64,000 bases of DNA from Helicostylum pulchrum (taxonomy: Eukaryota > Mucoromycota > Mucoromycetes > Mucorales > Mucoraceae). The stretch covers positions 1-64,000 of the forward strand of contig JAIXMO010000034.1 of the NCBI GenBank assembly GCA_025677825.1, in the 5' to 3' direction. Under the pieces are notes generated by a model. The model was not told where the DNA came from, did no database searches, and worked only from the letters and a program-made list of their open reading frames with translations. This document shows, piece after piece, positions 34,101-45,507 of this stretch (positions are counted from its first letter, which is position 1; each line of letters begins with the position of its first letter). Both the position numbers and the translations under genes were made by a program.

Positions 34101-36877
34101 ATTTTTCTTTTCATCGAACAATTTTTGTAAAATGATGAGCGTAGATAAAGTGGTCTTTAAGGTTTGCACAGTAGGTTCAGGTAAAGCTTGAGAAGTCTTT
34201 TCGATATATTGGTGACGATTAAACTCGACCAAATTAGATTCTAAGCTGGATATAATACCAGTAGCAGAAGCATCCGATAAAATCTTGAAAGCTATAAAGT
34301 GCATTAGTACATATAAATCATTATTATTATAATACTTTGATGTACTTACATAAATAATGAGTTAAACTTAAAGAAACAATACTTTCCAAAATAGGACGAG
34401 GTACAACAATAGCCACCTCGTTTAATTTAACAAGTGCGCATGTCTCTACAAAAGAATCCAAATGCTCGCATTGATAATCAAAATCAAGAACCAATTTCTC
34501 GGTTTGAATTTGTTCCAAAATTAAGAGCAAGGTCTTAGCTCCACGTAATTGCATACCGTCAGTATTTGACATGGTATTCAATTTCTCCATCAATTTATTC
34601 CACAAGGTCTTTGCTTCAGTCTTATTCTTGATAGCAGAAACAAGCGTAATATAGAACGAAGCTAAAGAAACCTCGGCGTTTTCAGGACCTTCAGAGAACA
34701 GTACTAACAGTTCTTCAGCGGCTTGTACAACACCTTCAGTTTCAACACATGCCTCACGATAATTATTAATCAATTGACAGGCCAAAACCAATAACCCAAA
34801 GGACTTTTCTTTATGAACAAGACTAGACTGTAAACTAGTTAACAAGAGACGTTTAGCAAGATCGTTGGTGTAAGATTGAAGTGTAGCATATTTTTCGGTA
34901 TTATTAGCGCGTTCGATTTCTCGAGAGATTGCAGTTAAAAGATGACCGGTCTTTTGACAAAAGACGTCCATATCAAAGGGTGCACGCGTGACGCTGGAAT
35001 CACAGTCAACGACAGTTTGTACCAAAAGTTCGTCCATGTGAGACCAGAATGTCACCATACAATCCTTGGCACTAACAACAGATGCCATTACAACCAAGTG
35101 CTTAGCAACAATAGCATAACCATTGGGATCCAATTTATCACTAATGTTTTTATCACGAGAATTTAAAAAGTAAACCTTGATCATATCCCAGAATGTGTTT
35201 TCAATTAAATTTGTAGCTGTCTTGATATCAGTTTCATCCTTTGATTTACTATATAAAACACAGTCAGTCTTTTACTCATAGTCTCTCTACCTCTTTTTTT
35301 TTTTGAACTTACCTAAGTGTGATGGCGAAATAAACAATACATTCAGCATAAGCGTTTAAAAAGATGTGAGAGTTGGATCTATCAATGAAATCGGTAGATA
35401 AACCCTTCCAAAAGTTTTCAAATACATCAGTGTAGAAATTAGGTGTTTTCTTCAATTCGTCGGGTAAGTTTGCTAATAAGGCAAGCATACTGGGATAACT
35501 GATACTAACAGACCCGTTAAGACCAGATCTAAGGAAATGATACAATTTGGGCAAAGCAGGTTTCTTTTTACCAATAATAATCCAAGATGATGGGAATTCT
35601 ATATAAGAATATATACGATAAATACACAAAAAAATAAAATAAAATAAAATACAGATACAAATGAATCAAAAACTTACTTTTGGTCATTAATAAAAGAGAG
35701 TCCCACATATCTGAATGCGTAGATCCATCCTTTTCAGTAAAGACACTGGCATAAAAATGAGGACAAATCAAATCTAATCTTGGCTCTATCATTTCAGTCC
35801 AACTCAAAAGAAGAGTTTTAATAAACACGTATAATGCTTTACGGATAACTGAGTTAGTGTTGGTAGCGAACTTTTTCCACATGGTTGTATCATCCAAGAT
35901 AGTATCATACTCGAACTGACATTTTGATCTTTCTTCTAACGATAACCCGGTAATAAGGTAAGATACGACAAGGAAACTGGAAGATACGATACGAGCATAT
36001 TTTGCCTGCATATCTTCCTTTGACACATATCGTACATCACTCAAAGTCTCGCTTGTTTTAAATAACAACATATCTGTAACGTAATCCAAAATCTCCTTTT
36101 GACAAAATGAAATCACACCTGCTCTCTTATCTGCTGCAAACACGGTCTATATATGCATAAATTAGCAAAAAAAATCAAAACCAAATAGTTTTCTATTTTA
36201 CCTCGAATGAATTTTGTGCAACTCTGGATACATCTTTACTTTGATCATACATGGCTAATAACCAAGGACCAATAAACTCTTTTAAAAGAGGTGCTAGTCT
36301 CTTCTTTGCATTGGCAGTAATAAGCGCGTGCACTTGATTCGCAACTAAACGAACACGACGATCCACTTCCAAAACTAATTTTCCATACATGGAAACCTAA
36401 ACAAAAAAATCAATAAGTTTCTCTCTTTTTTACAATAACAGCAAAAAAAAAACCATACCCAGTTATGTAAGATAAGACCAACAGCATGTGTATTTGACTT
36501 CAAATAATTTTCCAATTCTTCTAAAGCTTTTAATTTGGTTACTGCATCGCGTTTAGAAACCTTTTTAAGGATGACAACTAATTCGGGATCCATATCTGAA
36601 GAACCAGCTGTACCTTCAAACCCATCTAATGAAGAAGGTGTAGAAGGTCGTGAGTTGGCAATACCGGCTGTTGCAGGCGAAGCTCCAACAAATTGAGCGA
36701 ACCCACCGAGGTTATCGAAACTAAGTGAGTTTGCTGTTCCTGCCAAGTCTGCTGCACGACTGATATATAATAGTTTTAATACAGTAAAATAATTGTGTGT
36801 AATATCTATTATTATTTTTACCTGCTACTAGCAGGCTTCATATTGCCTTTAACTCTAGGTTTTGTAGGTCTGCCCAT
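31109..36877 (-). CDS. LTN1: E3 ubiquitin ligase listerin (Ltn1)
   Basis: Nine exons: 36877-36822, 36759-36459, 36396-36202, 36146-35678, 35598-35313, 35248-34350, 34291-31464, 31399-31226 and 31162-31109. They give about 1753 residues, close to human LTN1 (1766). The N-terminus is MGRPTKPRVKGN followed by the conserved listerin N-domain (VSKRDAVTKLKALEELENYL). The middle is HEAT/ARM-like helical repeats. The end has the RWD region (ATYRVDEQNMQIAIKLPSNF) and a C-terminal RING of C4HC3 type: CTIC, CRTC, FHSSC, CPLC at about 1703-1750. Ltn1 binds 60S subunits carrying stalled nascent chains and ubiquitinates them in ribosome-associated quality control. The last two exons, carrying the RING, lie outside the large ORF. 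The start is 157 bp from the end of the sterol reductase gene. Confidence 0.95.
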
Positions 36878-37033
36878 ACTAAAACAATTTCTATAAAGAA
36901 AGAAGGAAAACTTAACGACGCAGCAAAAAAAAAAAAAGAGAGGAATTAAATAATTTTATTTTTAAAGAGAGAAATATATGACGTGAAACCGTCACTTTTT
37001 AAAAAGTTTTTTTTTTACACATGCTTAGGACTT

Positions 37034-38728
37034 TTAGTAGACACCTAAAAATGCAAAGTGTTTAGTATAATAATAATGGCGCTAATAAAAAAAAAGGGGG
37101 GGGGACTTACCAGGAATAATTCTGTATTTTACAATTTTGCAGTACTTTTCCCAATCTTCACCGTACTTTGTTCTACACTTGTGATCATCTCTTCTTTCGC
37201 GGTGAAGTAAAAGGATACCAAAGTAAACAGGGTAAAAGTAAGGAATAGGCGTGGCAAATCCACAAGGTAAACTCCAAGATAAAGACATCATCCAGTCACC
37301 AAGGTAATTGATATGACGAGACATACCCCACCATCCAGATGTAATTAATCTACTACCAACCTTGGTTTGAAGGTATTTGAGTTCTAAAAAAAAAGAATGG
37401 TCAATTGACATAAACAATCAAATTACTACACACAAAAAAACATTACTTTTGCTTTCAGGGCTATCAGGATAAGTACGGAATTCGTTCTTTTGAGAGTTTG
37501 CGCTTCTAAAGATGAAATAACCAAGGAAATTGAACGCAATAATGGCACTAAACTCAATCCAGCTAATACTACGAGGGAAATCAACCAAGTAGCGAGCTTG
37601 GAGAGTATAGGTGAATGGAACCCATGTATATAAACCAAACGCAAGCATGAAACCAAAGCCATCTAATGTAATATATTAATTATCCAATCATTTGTTTTGC
37701 ATTTTCTTTTAAAAAAAAAGAACACTTACCAGTGGTAATATCCATTGTGGTTAAAACAGCTTCTTCGTTCCAAAGAGAATCAATGACATACCAACTTTGG
37801 AAGAATTGAACGAGGGCCATGGTGTTGGTAATATAACCAAGATCAATGTATTGCTTAGCAGCTAAACAATAGTTAAGAATAAGCCATCCAATCAATCCAG
37901 GACGAAGTTCAGTAAAGAACTTGATGTCAAAGCTATCAATGCGAGGATTTAATTCTCTGCCAATCATAAACTATAACACAAATGCAATCAGTACAAGAAT
38001 AAAAAACGTATTAAATAACTCCGCTTACATCGTAGATAGGGTTACCAGTGTTACCACCTAAAGCTAATAACGTTCCAGGCTTGAAACTAGCAGCATAAAC
38101 AGCAATTGAGACTAAATAACTAAAGATAATGGAAGCAAAAGCTAAACCGACATAATGATCGTAAACGTATTCCAAAGGCTTGAGGCCAGTATCCTTCAAA
38201 AAATAAAGTGCACCAAAGAGAAGTGTATGGAATGATGCGAACCCTTTATTTTAACGAAAAAAGAAAGGTTGATTTTCGAATGTCTTTTTTTTTAAAAAAA
38301 TGCTTATATATCTTACCATTCAATCTATACTTGAATCTTGTACCGTCTCTAATAACAGTACCGGGAATGTTATCACCGGGTAAAACTAAAGAGAGAAGTG
38401 CCAAAATACCAACAAACGCAACATAGATCGCAAAGGCCATGGGATCAAAGAGAGAAACTAAAAAGTCTTTGCTTAACTTTGAAAGGAGAGCAGACTTCCA
38501 GTCGTCTTTGAATGCTTGAGATGGGTAACCTGTCTCATCGCAACATGTAGCGAAAAAAAGAACGAGGATGGGTAAGAATACAACCATACCTACAGCTCCA
38601 ATAGGTCCACCGAATTCATAACGAGTTGTTTTAGGGTTAAGTTCGGTTGGTTTACTGTCTACTACTGCTTTACTAGCAGTTGCTTTATTCTGCTGCTGTT
38701 TATTTGGTTTCCTCTTTTGAACCGCCAT
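37034..38728 (-). CDS. ERG24: Delta(14)-sterol reductase
   Basis: Six exons: 38728-38317, 38243-38029, 37970-37730, 37662-37447, 37383-37111 and 37044-37034. They give about 455 residues. It is a multi-pass ER membrane enzyme of the ERG4/ERG24 family that uses NADPH to reduce the C14-C15 double bond in ergosterol synthesis. Marks are YEFGGPIGA near the N-terminus, [34 protein letters not shown] and the signature [27 protein letters not shown]. The C-terminus is KYRIIPGVY, the last codons coming from an 11-nt exon. ERG24 is preferred over ERG4 because of the [13 protein letters not shown] combination. An upstream in-frame ATG at 38776 would add 16 residues; the ATG at 38728 ([13 protein letters not shown]) fits better. 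It is packed between LTN1 and a J-protein gene on the same strand. Confidence 0.92.
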
Positions 38729-38869
38729 ATTATATGTATACACAGAGAAAAAGAGTAGTGAAATATTACCACGCATCTTAATTTATATATTTTTTTTTAT
38801 TGTGTGGGTTTTGTGTGACATTTGGGTTTCAATTAAACAAGGTTAAGTCTGTATGGTTATCCGTTTTCT

Positions 38870-39524
38870 CTAATCTCGCCCAGTTTGATCATAAAGCTTA
38901 CGTTTTTTTGCTATATTTATAGAATAGTCAACATCAAAAATTACAAACTTTTTTTTTTAAAAAAACCTTTGTAGTCTTACCATCGCGTAATACGCTATAT
39001 GCTGAAGATATCGATTGAAACTTGACCTTGGCCACTTTCTTCTGTTCAGGATCTGAGAACCTGTCAGGATGATGCTTCATAGCGAGACTACGGAAAAAGA
39101 AAATTCAATATGTAAATTAAGTTTAAAGACATCTAATATTTTACCCTCTAAATGCACTTTGAATATCGGACTGACTTGCAGAAGTTGATAGCCCAAGTGC
39201 CTTATAGTATCCTTTAGGGTCACCGCCACTTCCTGCGCTGTACCCCTCGTTTGAAGATTGATTGTGCCACGATGAATAATTGGCCTTTTCTTCACGCCAA
39301 GTACGACGTCTTTCTTGGTCCTCAAACGCAGCGTATCCTTTTACCCAATCACCATCCCATGCTTCAGAGTCTTGTTCCATTGCTTTAATCTCTTGTTTTC
39401 TAATCAAGTCGCGAACATAGAGCGATAATATTGGGTAATACATTGCCAAAAATGAAGTTGCCACAGTAGGTAAAACGACACCCAACTACACATGAAAATA
39501 AGTTAAACATATATATATTTTTTT

Positions 39525-39565
<41 letters not shown>

Positions 39566-40617
39566 AAAAGGAACCACTGGCACCTCCCCAGCCAATACCT
39601 CCAGTTAAAGTCATTGTGGCGGCCATACCAACAGCAGACACCGCAGCTACTCTTTCCCAATTATACACTTTTGTTCCGCCTATAGTTAAATCATAACCAT
39701 TGATGAAGGTTCTTAACCTTCTTCCCAAATAATTTACCGAGAATATGTAGGTAGGGTAATACACAGGTGATACTCGTACATTCTCCAATTGAATATTTAT
39801 TTTTAATAGTCTGGTTTCATCCATACCGTACGCCTTTCTTAAAAATTCATCAGCTAATTTTTCTTCAGAGGTTTGAATATACGATCTAGCAAATCGTAAG
39901 GCTGTGGTAGGATAGATCAAAAATGGGTCCACTTTACGTGGCGGGTCGTCACTGGAGGGCGTGTCTAATAAGGAAGGTGAAAATGGTACTGCATTCTCAA
40001 GTGCGGGTCCGGTTGTAATATGATTTACAAGACCGCGTCTGTATCTATGCGAACCGTAAATTTGTAACCCTGGATGAGCTAAAGGAATATAATCTCTAGT
40101 GAAACTATGCTTTTCGGGTACCCAAGCCCAGTCTGTTTCCCACTGAGATTCCGTACGCTTTGTAGCAGGATTATATCTTGATCTCATCACACGTCTTCCC
40201 TAAATACATTATCAATTAAAAAAAAAGGGGGGAAAGGAACTCGAGAAATAAAAATCTTTTACCACTTGTGCTTGTTCAATTGTTGAGTGTACCGTAGCAG
40301 AAACAACCCAAAATGGTAAAAACACTTGTTCTGGTGGAGACATTTTAGATAACCGTGCGGAAAAAAATCCTTTACCGTGGTAATCTTCAAAAGTCTATTT
40401 AGATTACACGTCAAAATACAGGTTTTTTTGTATAATAATTTTTTTTTTTTTTTTTTTTTACTTTTTCTGCTGCTTTAACATGCTGAGCAAAAGGAATAGC
40501 TTTTAATTTTTTTGGTGAGGGTCCACTAGAGTATTTAACTAGTGGGTTAAAGAGTATCGATCTGGCTTTACATCGTATCGAAACGTGATGAAAGGTGGTG
40601 TTTATTAGATAAAACAT
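38870..40617 (-). CDS. J protein with C-terminal J domain, probably mitochondrial
   Basis: Six exons: 40617-40462, 40394-40263, 40199-39564, 39485-39145, 39087-38981 and 38910-38870. They give about 470 residues. The first 50 residues are basic and lack acidic residues until about position 51, like a mitochondrial presequence. The middle has a conserved-looking region (TESQWETDWAWVPEKHSF) and two hydrophobic segments (VSAVGMAATMTLTGGIGW and VVLPTVATSFLAMYYPIL). A J domain occupies the last 70 or so residues: DPKGYYKALGLSTSASQSDI, HHPDRF with the HPD triad, and KKRKLYDQTGRD at the very end. The HPD should stimulate an Hsp70, so a membrane-bound mitochondrial cochaperone is likely. No orthologue name is assigned; yeast Jid1 is a candidate comparison. 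The intron before exon 4 contains a (TA)n tract. Confidence 0.82.
39525..39560. repeat. (TA)n microsatellite in an intron
   Basis: A run of TA dinucleotides lies in the third intron of the J-protein gene, near the donor side on the minus strand. Confidence 0.9.
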
Positions 40618-41155
40618 GATAGCTAAAAAATATATTAATGTTGGTATGTGATAAAAAACGCAAAATAATGTAAATTGGCCTAATTTTTACAAATGAACAA
40701 CGTAACCGTGACGTTTTTTATGCTGCTTATGGAAATCGCATTTAATGTATTCCTATTTGGAAATTGGAAAGATGTGTTCTGGGGCCCACAGTGTGATGTA
40801 TAGTATGCGCGTATAAAAAAAAAGTTCCTACCATTGACACAACCTCTACAAAATTAAAAACTTCAAAAATCTACTGCTAAACTTTAACATTTTTTCTGCT
40901 AGTTTTCTTAAACCTATCTTCCCCCCCCCCCAATATTTAATTGTAAGAACTGTCCCGTTTATGATATTACATTAGTCGCTCGTGTACTACTACAAAAAAA
41001 AAACGAGAGAAAATTTATTTAAAAAGAGTGGATATAAGCCACCGTACGTTACAGCCAATCAAGATACCGAAGAGCAAAACTTTTTGTTTGCGAAAATTAT
41101 TAAGTAGACAGAAGCCACCTGCAATTAGTTTGTTTCCTCCTCTTTCCCATTCGAC
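40618..41155. other. Divergent promoter region
   Basis: Upstream of both the J-protein gene (-) and the ubiquitin-like/eS31 gene (+). It contains a C11 run near 40921. A pyrimidine-rich stretch (41121-41152) precedes the eS31 ATG, as is common at fungal ribosomal protein genes. Confidence 0.5.
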
Positions 41156-41964
41156 ATGCAACTTTTCGTTAAGTCCCTTGCCGGTAACACCCTCGCTCTC
41201 GAGGTTGCCCCCTCCACCTCTATTGAGAACGTTAAGGCTATGATTGCCACCCGTGAAGGTAAAAAAACACTCTAAAAAAAGCAGAAAGAAAAAAAAAATT
41301 ATACATTTATAAACAGCACATCATCTCTCTCTTTCTGTGTGTTGTGTTTGTGAGCTGGTTTTTTATTTCATAGCAGCATTCCTTAAATACGAAACTTTCA
41401 GTTAACGCGAAAATAAACGAAAAAAAAAACACATGCGAGAGAGAAATGATGTCGAAAGAAAGTTATATGTGTATAATTTTTTTCTTCCTCTTTTTTTTTA
41501 CTTTTTTTGGACGTACAGAAAAGTTAACGAGAACTTGTAGGTATTGACGCTGATTTCCAATGTCTTTCCTTCGCTGGTAAGTCTCTCCAAAACTCTGAGG
41601 CTCTCGCTCTCTATGGTGTTCAAGATAACTCTACTCTTCACCTTAACGCTGAGCTCCTCGGTGGTGGTAAGAAGAGAAAGAAGAAGACTTACACTACCCC
41701 CAAGAAGATCAAGCACAAGCGTACTAAGGTTAAGATGGCTATCTTGAAGTTCTACAAGGTCGACGAGTCTGGTAAGATTACCCGTCTCCGTCGTGAGTGT
41801 CCTAACGCCACTTGTGGTGCCGGTGTCTTCATGGCCAAGCACAAGGATCGTCAATACTGTGGTAAATGTCACTTGACTTACGTTTTCCAAAAGGTAAATT
41901 ATTGATATAATATGTGCTTAATTTTTATTTTTACTAACGTAATTCTTCTGTTTTATAGGAATAA
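41156..41964 (+). CDS. Ubiquitin-like/ribosomal protein eS31 fusion
   Basis: Three exons: 41156-41258, 41541-41893 and 41959-41964. They give 153 residues. Residues 1-76 align with ubiquitin without gaps, with about 42 of 76 identical by hand count, and end in GG followed by the basic linker [11 protein letters not shown]. Residues 78-153 are eS31 (S27a): [19 protein letters not shown] and the zinc motif CPNATC...YCGKC. eS31 is a 40S beak protein, made as a ubiquitin fusion in most eukaryotes. Here the ubiquitin part has lost key residues: R42C, I44S, V70N, R72E, R74L, K11N, K29M, K33R and K63D, keeping K6, K27 and K48. It probably works only as a processed folding aid. Intron 1 is long (282 nt), typical for ribosomal protein genes. 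It could be called FUBI-like by analogy. Confidence 0.93.
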
Positions 41965-42416
41965 ATTGCTCGAGTATTTTTGTAAAATATGAAAATCCTA
42001 TCTTACATAAAAAAAAATCAATAAAATTTTTGAATCATGCACATAAAAAACCTCTTCCTCCTCCCCTTGTTTCAATCATGTAAAAAAAAAAAAGATTTCA
42101 AAGCCACTTGAAGCAAATGATTTCACTGCAATTGATCATGTAAGAAACACGCTTATGATTTCAATAAGTAACATCTAAGCTATTGAACTCATAGCTATGA
42201 TAAAGTTTATCTTTTTTATTTAACATGTACAGCAATTAAAGATAAAAAAGGTGCTTTGCGTTTCATAAAACCAACGTCACAAATCGAGAGTTCCAGAAGC
42301 CTTTTTGAAAAATGCGTGGGCAAAAAGGGCATTATTATATATAAAGCGTGATTTTTTTTTTCCTTTTTTTTTCTTTTTTCTCCAGCAAAAAAAAAAGTTT
42401 TTTAAAAATACAAAAC
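41965..42416. other. Intergenic; STI1 promoter region
   Basis: This contains the eS31 3' flank, then a possible heat-shock-like inverted unit GTTCCAGAAGCC at about 42290-42301, a TATA-like ATATATAAAG at about 42336-42345, and T/C-rich and A-rich leader sequence before the STI1 ATG at 42417. The heat-shock element is only an nTTCnnGAAn unit with imperfect continuation. Confidence 0.4.
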
Positions 42417-43704
42417 ATGTCTGAAGATAACAAGCAATTAGCTTTAGCTGAAAAGGAACTCGGTAACCAAGCCTACAAGAAGCGTGAGTTTGAAACCGCT
42501 CTTAGTCACTATGATAAAGCTTATGAGTTGGATAACACCAATATCACTTTCTTGACTAACAAAGCTGGTAAAGTATACACACAACAAAAAAACCCAACCA
42601 AACCCATTTAACTGATATTTAATACGCTTAGCTGTCCTCTTCGAGCAAGAAAGATTTGAAGACTGTATCAAGGTTTGTGAAGATGCTGTTGAACACGGTC
42701 GTGAATTAAGATGTGATTACAAGTTGATTGCAAGGTAAAGACGTACACGTATACAATTTTTTTTTTTTTTGAAAAAACTAAAAAAAAAAAACTTTAGAGC
42801 CCTTCAACGTATTGGTAATGCTTATTTCAAGTTGGATAATTTCGATGAGGCTATCAGATACTATGGAAAGTCCTTGACTGAACATCGTACACCTGAAACT
42901 CTTCAAAAGCTTCGTGATACCGAAAAGCTCAAAAAGGAGCAAGAAAAGGCTGCCTATTACAACCCTGAACTTGCTGATAAGGCACGTGAGGAAGGCAATG
43001 CTTTCTTCAAGGCTGGTAAATGGTAAGTTTCTTTGCTACAAAAAGAAATCATTTTCAATTTATTTATTTTTATTTATTTTTTTAAAAAAAAGGCCTCAAG
43101 CTATTGAACAATATACTGAAGCTATCAAGCGTAACGATAAGGATGTTAGACCTTACTCTAACCGTGCTGTTTGTTACTTGAAGTTGATGGCCGTTAACGA
43201 AGCTGAAAAGGATGCTGACAAGTGTATTGAACTTGATCCTACTTTCAGTAAGTATATATAACATACAATATAATTAGAACAACGAAAAAAAAAAAAAAAA
43301 CTAACGCATGTTTTAAAAAAAAAGCTCGTGGTTATATTCGTAAGGCTGCTTGTCAACTCGTCAAGAAGGATTTCCAAGAGTCCATCGATACCCTCAACTT
43401 GGCCAAGGAAACTGACAAGGAAGGCAAATGTGCTCGTGAAATTCAACAACAATTGATGAAGGCCTACACTGCCATGAGCCCTATGAGCGGTGCTAGTGGT
43501 GCACCTGAAGAATCTCAAGAGGAAACTCTCAAGAGAGCTGCTGAAAACCCTGAAGTTCAACGTATCCTCGGTGACCCTGTCATGCAACAAATTCTCCGTC
43601 AAATGCAAGAAGACCCCAAGGCCGCTCAAGAGCATTTAAAGAACCCTCAAATCGCTGCTAATGTTCGCAAGTTGATGAACGCTGGTGTTATTCGTATGGG
43701 TTAA
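42417..43704 (+). CDS. Short STI1/HOP cochaperone
   Basis: Five exons: 42417-42567, 42632-42734, 42798-43022, 43093-43247 and 43325-43704. They give about 337 residues. The protein corresponds to the C-terminal part of STI1/HOP. TPR2A (about 5-120; [20 protein letters not shown]) is followed by TPR2B (about 140-260; [20 protein letters not shown]) and DP2 (about 275-337; [20 protein letters not shown] to the end). TPR2A binds the Hsp90 C-terminus and TPR2B-DP2 binds Hsp70 and client complexes. TPR1 and DP1 are missing: the ATG opens directly into TPR2A with a TATA-like box about 75 bp upstream, so this is the annotated start, not an obvious truncation. Three introns end in A-runs before AG. 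Usual HOP is 540-590 residues. Confidence 0.9.
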
Positions 43705-44464
43705 AAGTTTGTTTTGATTTATTCGTTTTATTTGTGTGTGTTTTCTTCTCCCTCCTTTTTTCCTCCTTTTATCTCATTGTAGCATTTCTCTCTCTTTTTA
43801 TATAAAAACTACCTTTTTTTTTCTTCTTTTTTTTTCTTTGTAATACATAATAAATTAACATTAATAAGTAAAGAGATCAAATAGTTATTTGGAATACGAA
43901 AGTCTAAAGTTAAATTAGAGCTACTTTTAGAAAAAGAAAAAAAAAAAGTCTCTTTTCTGAATAGTTTTCTTACCCGTGCATTTGTTTATATTACTACCTA
44001 GAAAAAAAAAGTAAACATTCACTCAGATGCAACTTTCGGTAGCTCTTAGTTGGAGATGAGATACCGCATCTACTATGTATTCCAACTGGTTAAATTGATT
44101 GAATACATCAAGACGAGTACACGTTAAATATTTACTACTGCAAAAAACTTTTTCAAAGCACACGAAAAAAAAAAAAAGTATTATATAATTACGCGTATTA
44201 CGCTATTAACCATCAACTCGCATCTATGAAACACTTGTTGTAAGATCAACGTTTCTCTCTCTCTCGAATATAACTACCCTTTCGAAGTATAGTAAATAAT
44301 AATAATAATAAAATAATTGATTTCTGTCGTTTATAAGTGTTTTTGACCTTTTTGTTTTATTTTAGAGCAAAAAATAAAATAAGAAAGGATGATTATATGC
44401 TCATATTGTTTGACATAAAAGACATTAAAGTCTTATGCCTTGTTTTTCAACAAGAGTTGATAAT
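43705..44464. other. Intergenic between convergent STI1 and uS14 genes
   Basis: T-rich 3' flank, a CTCTCTCTC patch near 44255 and a short ATA/ATT repeat near 44296. No gene recognised. Confidence 0.5.
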
Positions 44465-44869
44465 TTAACGGTACTACATACAAAGAAATACAGTTAATAC
44501 AGTCCATCCTATCTAAATTTTTTATAATTATTTTACCTTGTGGAAACCAATATCGGCGGCGTATTCACGGAAACATTGACGACAGATGTTCAAGTTATAC
44601 TTTCTAATCAAACCGGCTCTGTGAGCACAAACTCTACTATTGAATGGCAAGAACGGTATTAGTATATATTTCTTTAAAGATGTAAAATTGGGAGGGTGGA
44701 AAGGGTTATAATCAACATGTCATAAGCCACCATTAAGAATTCCCTCCCCTTAAAAAAAAAAAAAAAAAAAAAAAAAGTTATATCCCAGTATAAAATGTCA
44801 TACATACCAAGCGCGAGAGCCCTTACCGAAGGACTTGGGGTGGGAGTTCCAGACGTTAGCGTGGGCCAT
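44465..44869 (-). CDS. 40S ribosomal protein uS14 (S29)
   Basis: Three exons: 44869-44808, 44636-44537 and 44473-44465. They give 56 residues, the exact usual length. The sequence reads [20 protein letters not shown], then [20 protein letters not shown] and [16 protein letters not shown]. The two CxxC pairs (CRVC and CRQC) form the zinc site of this small-subunit head protein. The final exon supplies only Tyr-Arg and the stop. No single ORF is long enough to show it. The intron between exons 1 and 2 (171 nt) contains an A23 run. Confidence 0.95.
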
Positions 44870-45507
44870 TGTGATATAGTTCAAACGTAAAAGAGGAGAG
44901 AAAGGAGAAATCAACACTTGTAGTGAGGACCTAAACGATATCCCCCGCCCCCCCTTCTCTCAGTCCCGAAAAAAAAAAATGAAAAGAAAATTTTTTTTGT
45001 CACTTTCGACGTCATCATTTAACAAGCCACTAATTTTTGTGTTGGTTTTCTTTCTGTGGCGATCACCATCCAATCGATTCTTCACTCATACACTTGAAAA
45101 AACTATTGAAAAAAAACCAGGTTAAGAAATCGGAACCACAAAAAAAAAAACTGATATTTTTATGTGACCAAGTTCTATTTTTTTTCCTTTTTTTCTTTTT
45201 CTCTTCTTCTTTTAGTGCCAAGCATATTCATAAACCTCTTTATTTTTATTTTTCTTGTTTTTTTCTTGTAAGTGCAGAAGAAAGGAAATGATATTTATAA
45301 TAATAAAAAAAATTGTATATTCAATCCAACGTGGTATTTGTTAGCCTTTTTTGAAACAAGCAAAATAAAAAAAGTAGCATTACATTTTTTTTTAACAAAA
45401 AAAAGAAAAGATATACAGTGATTGTTTTATAGCATAAAACACCCTACTTTATTTTTTTTAAGCAAAAAAAAAAAAACGGGCCGTGCGCGCTTTGTTGTAG
45501 GCAAAAA
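44870..45507. other. Divergent upstream region of uS14 and copper-fist genes
   Basis: C-rich and pyrimidine-rich near 44940-44965. The frame at 45037-45291 is low-complexity Phe/Lys translation and not called. Confidence 0.5.

Noticed and set aside
41028..41243. 71-codon plus-strand ORF overlapping the eS31 start
   Set aside because: It is the wrong frame over the ubiquitin-like exon.
42348..42416. Upstream start for STI1
   Set aside because: It would translate the T/A-rich leader into a low-complexity segment just downstream of the TATA-like box.
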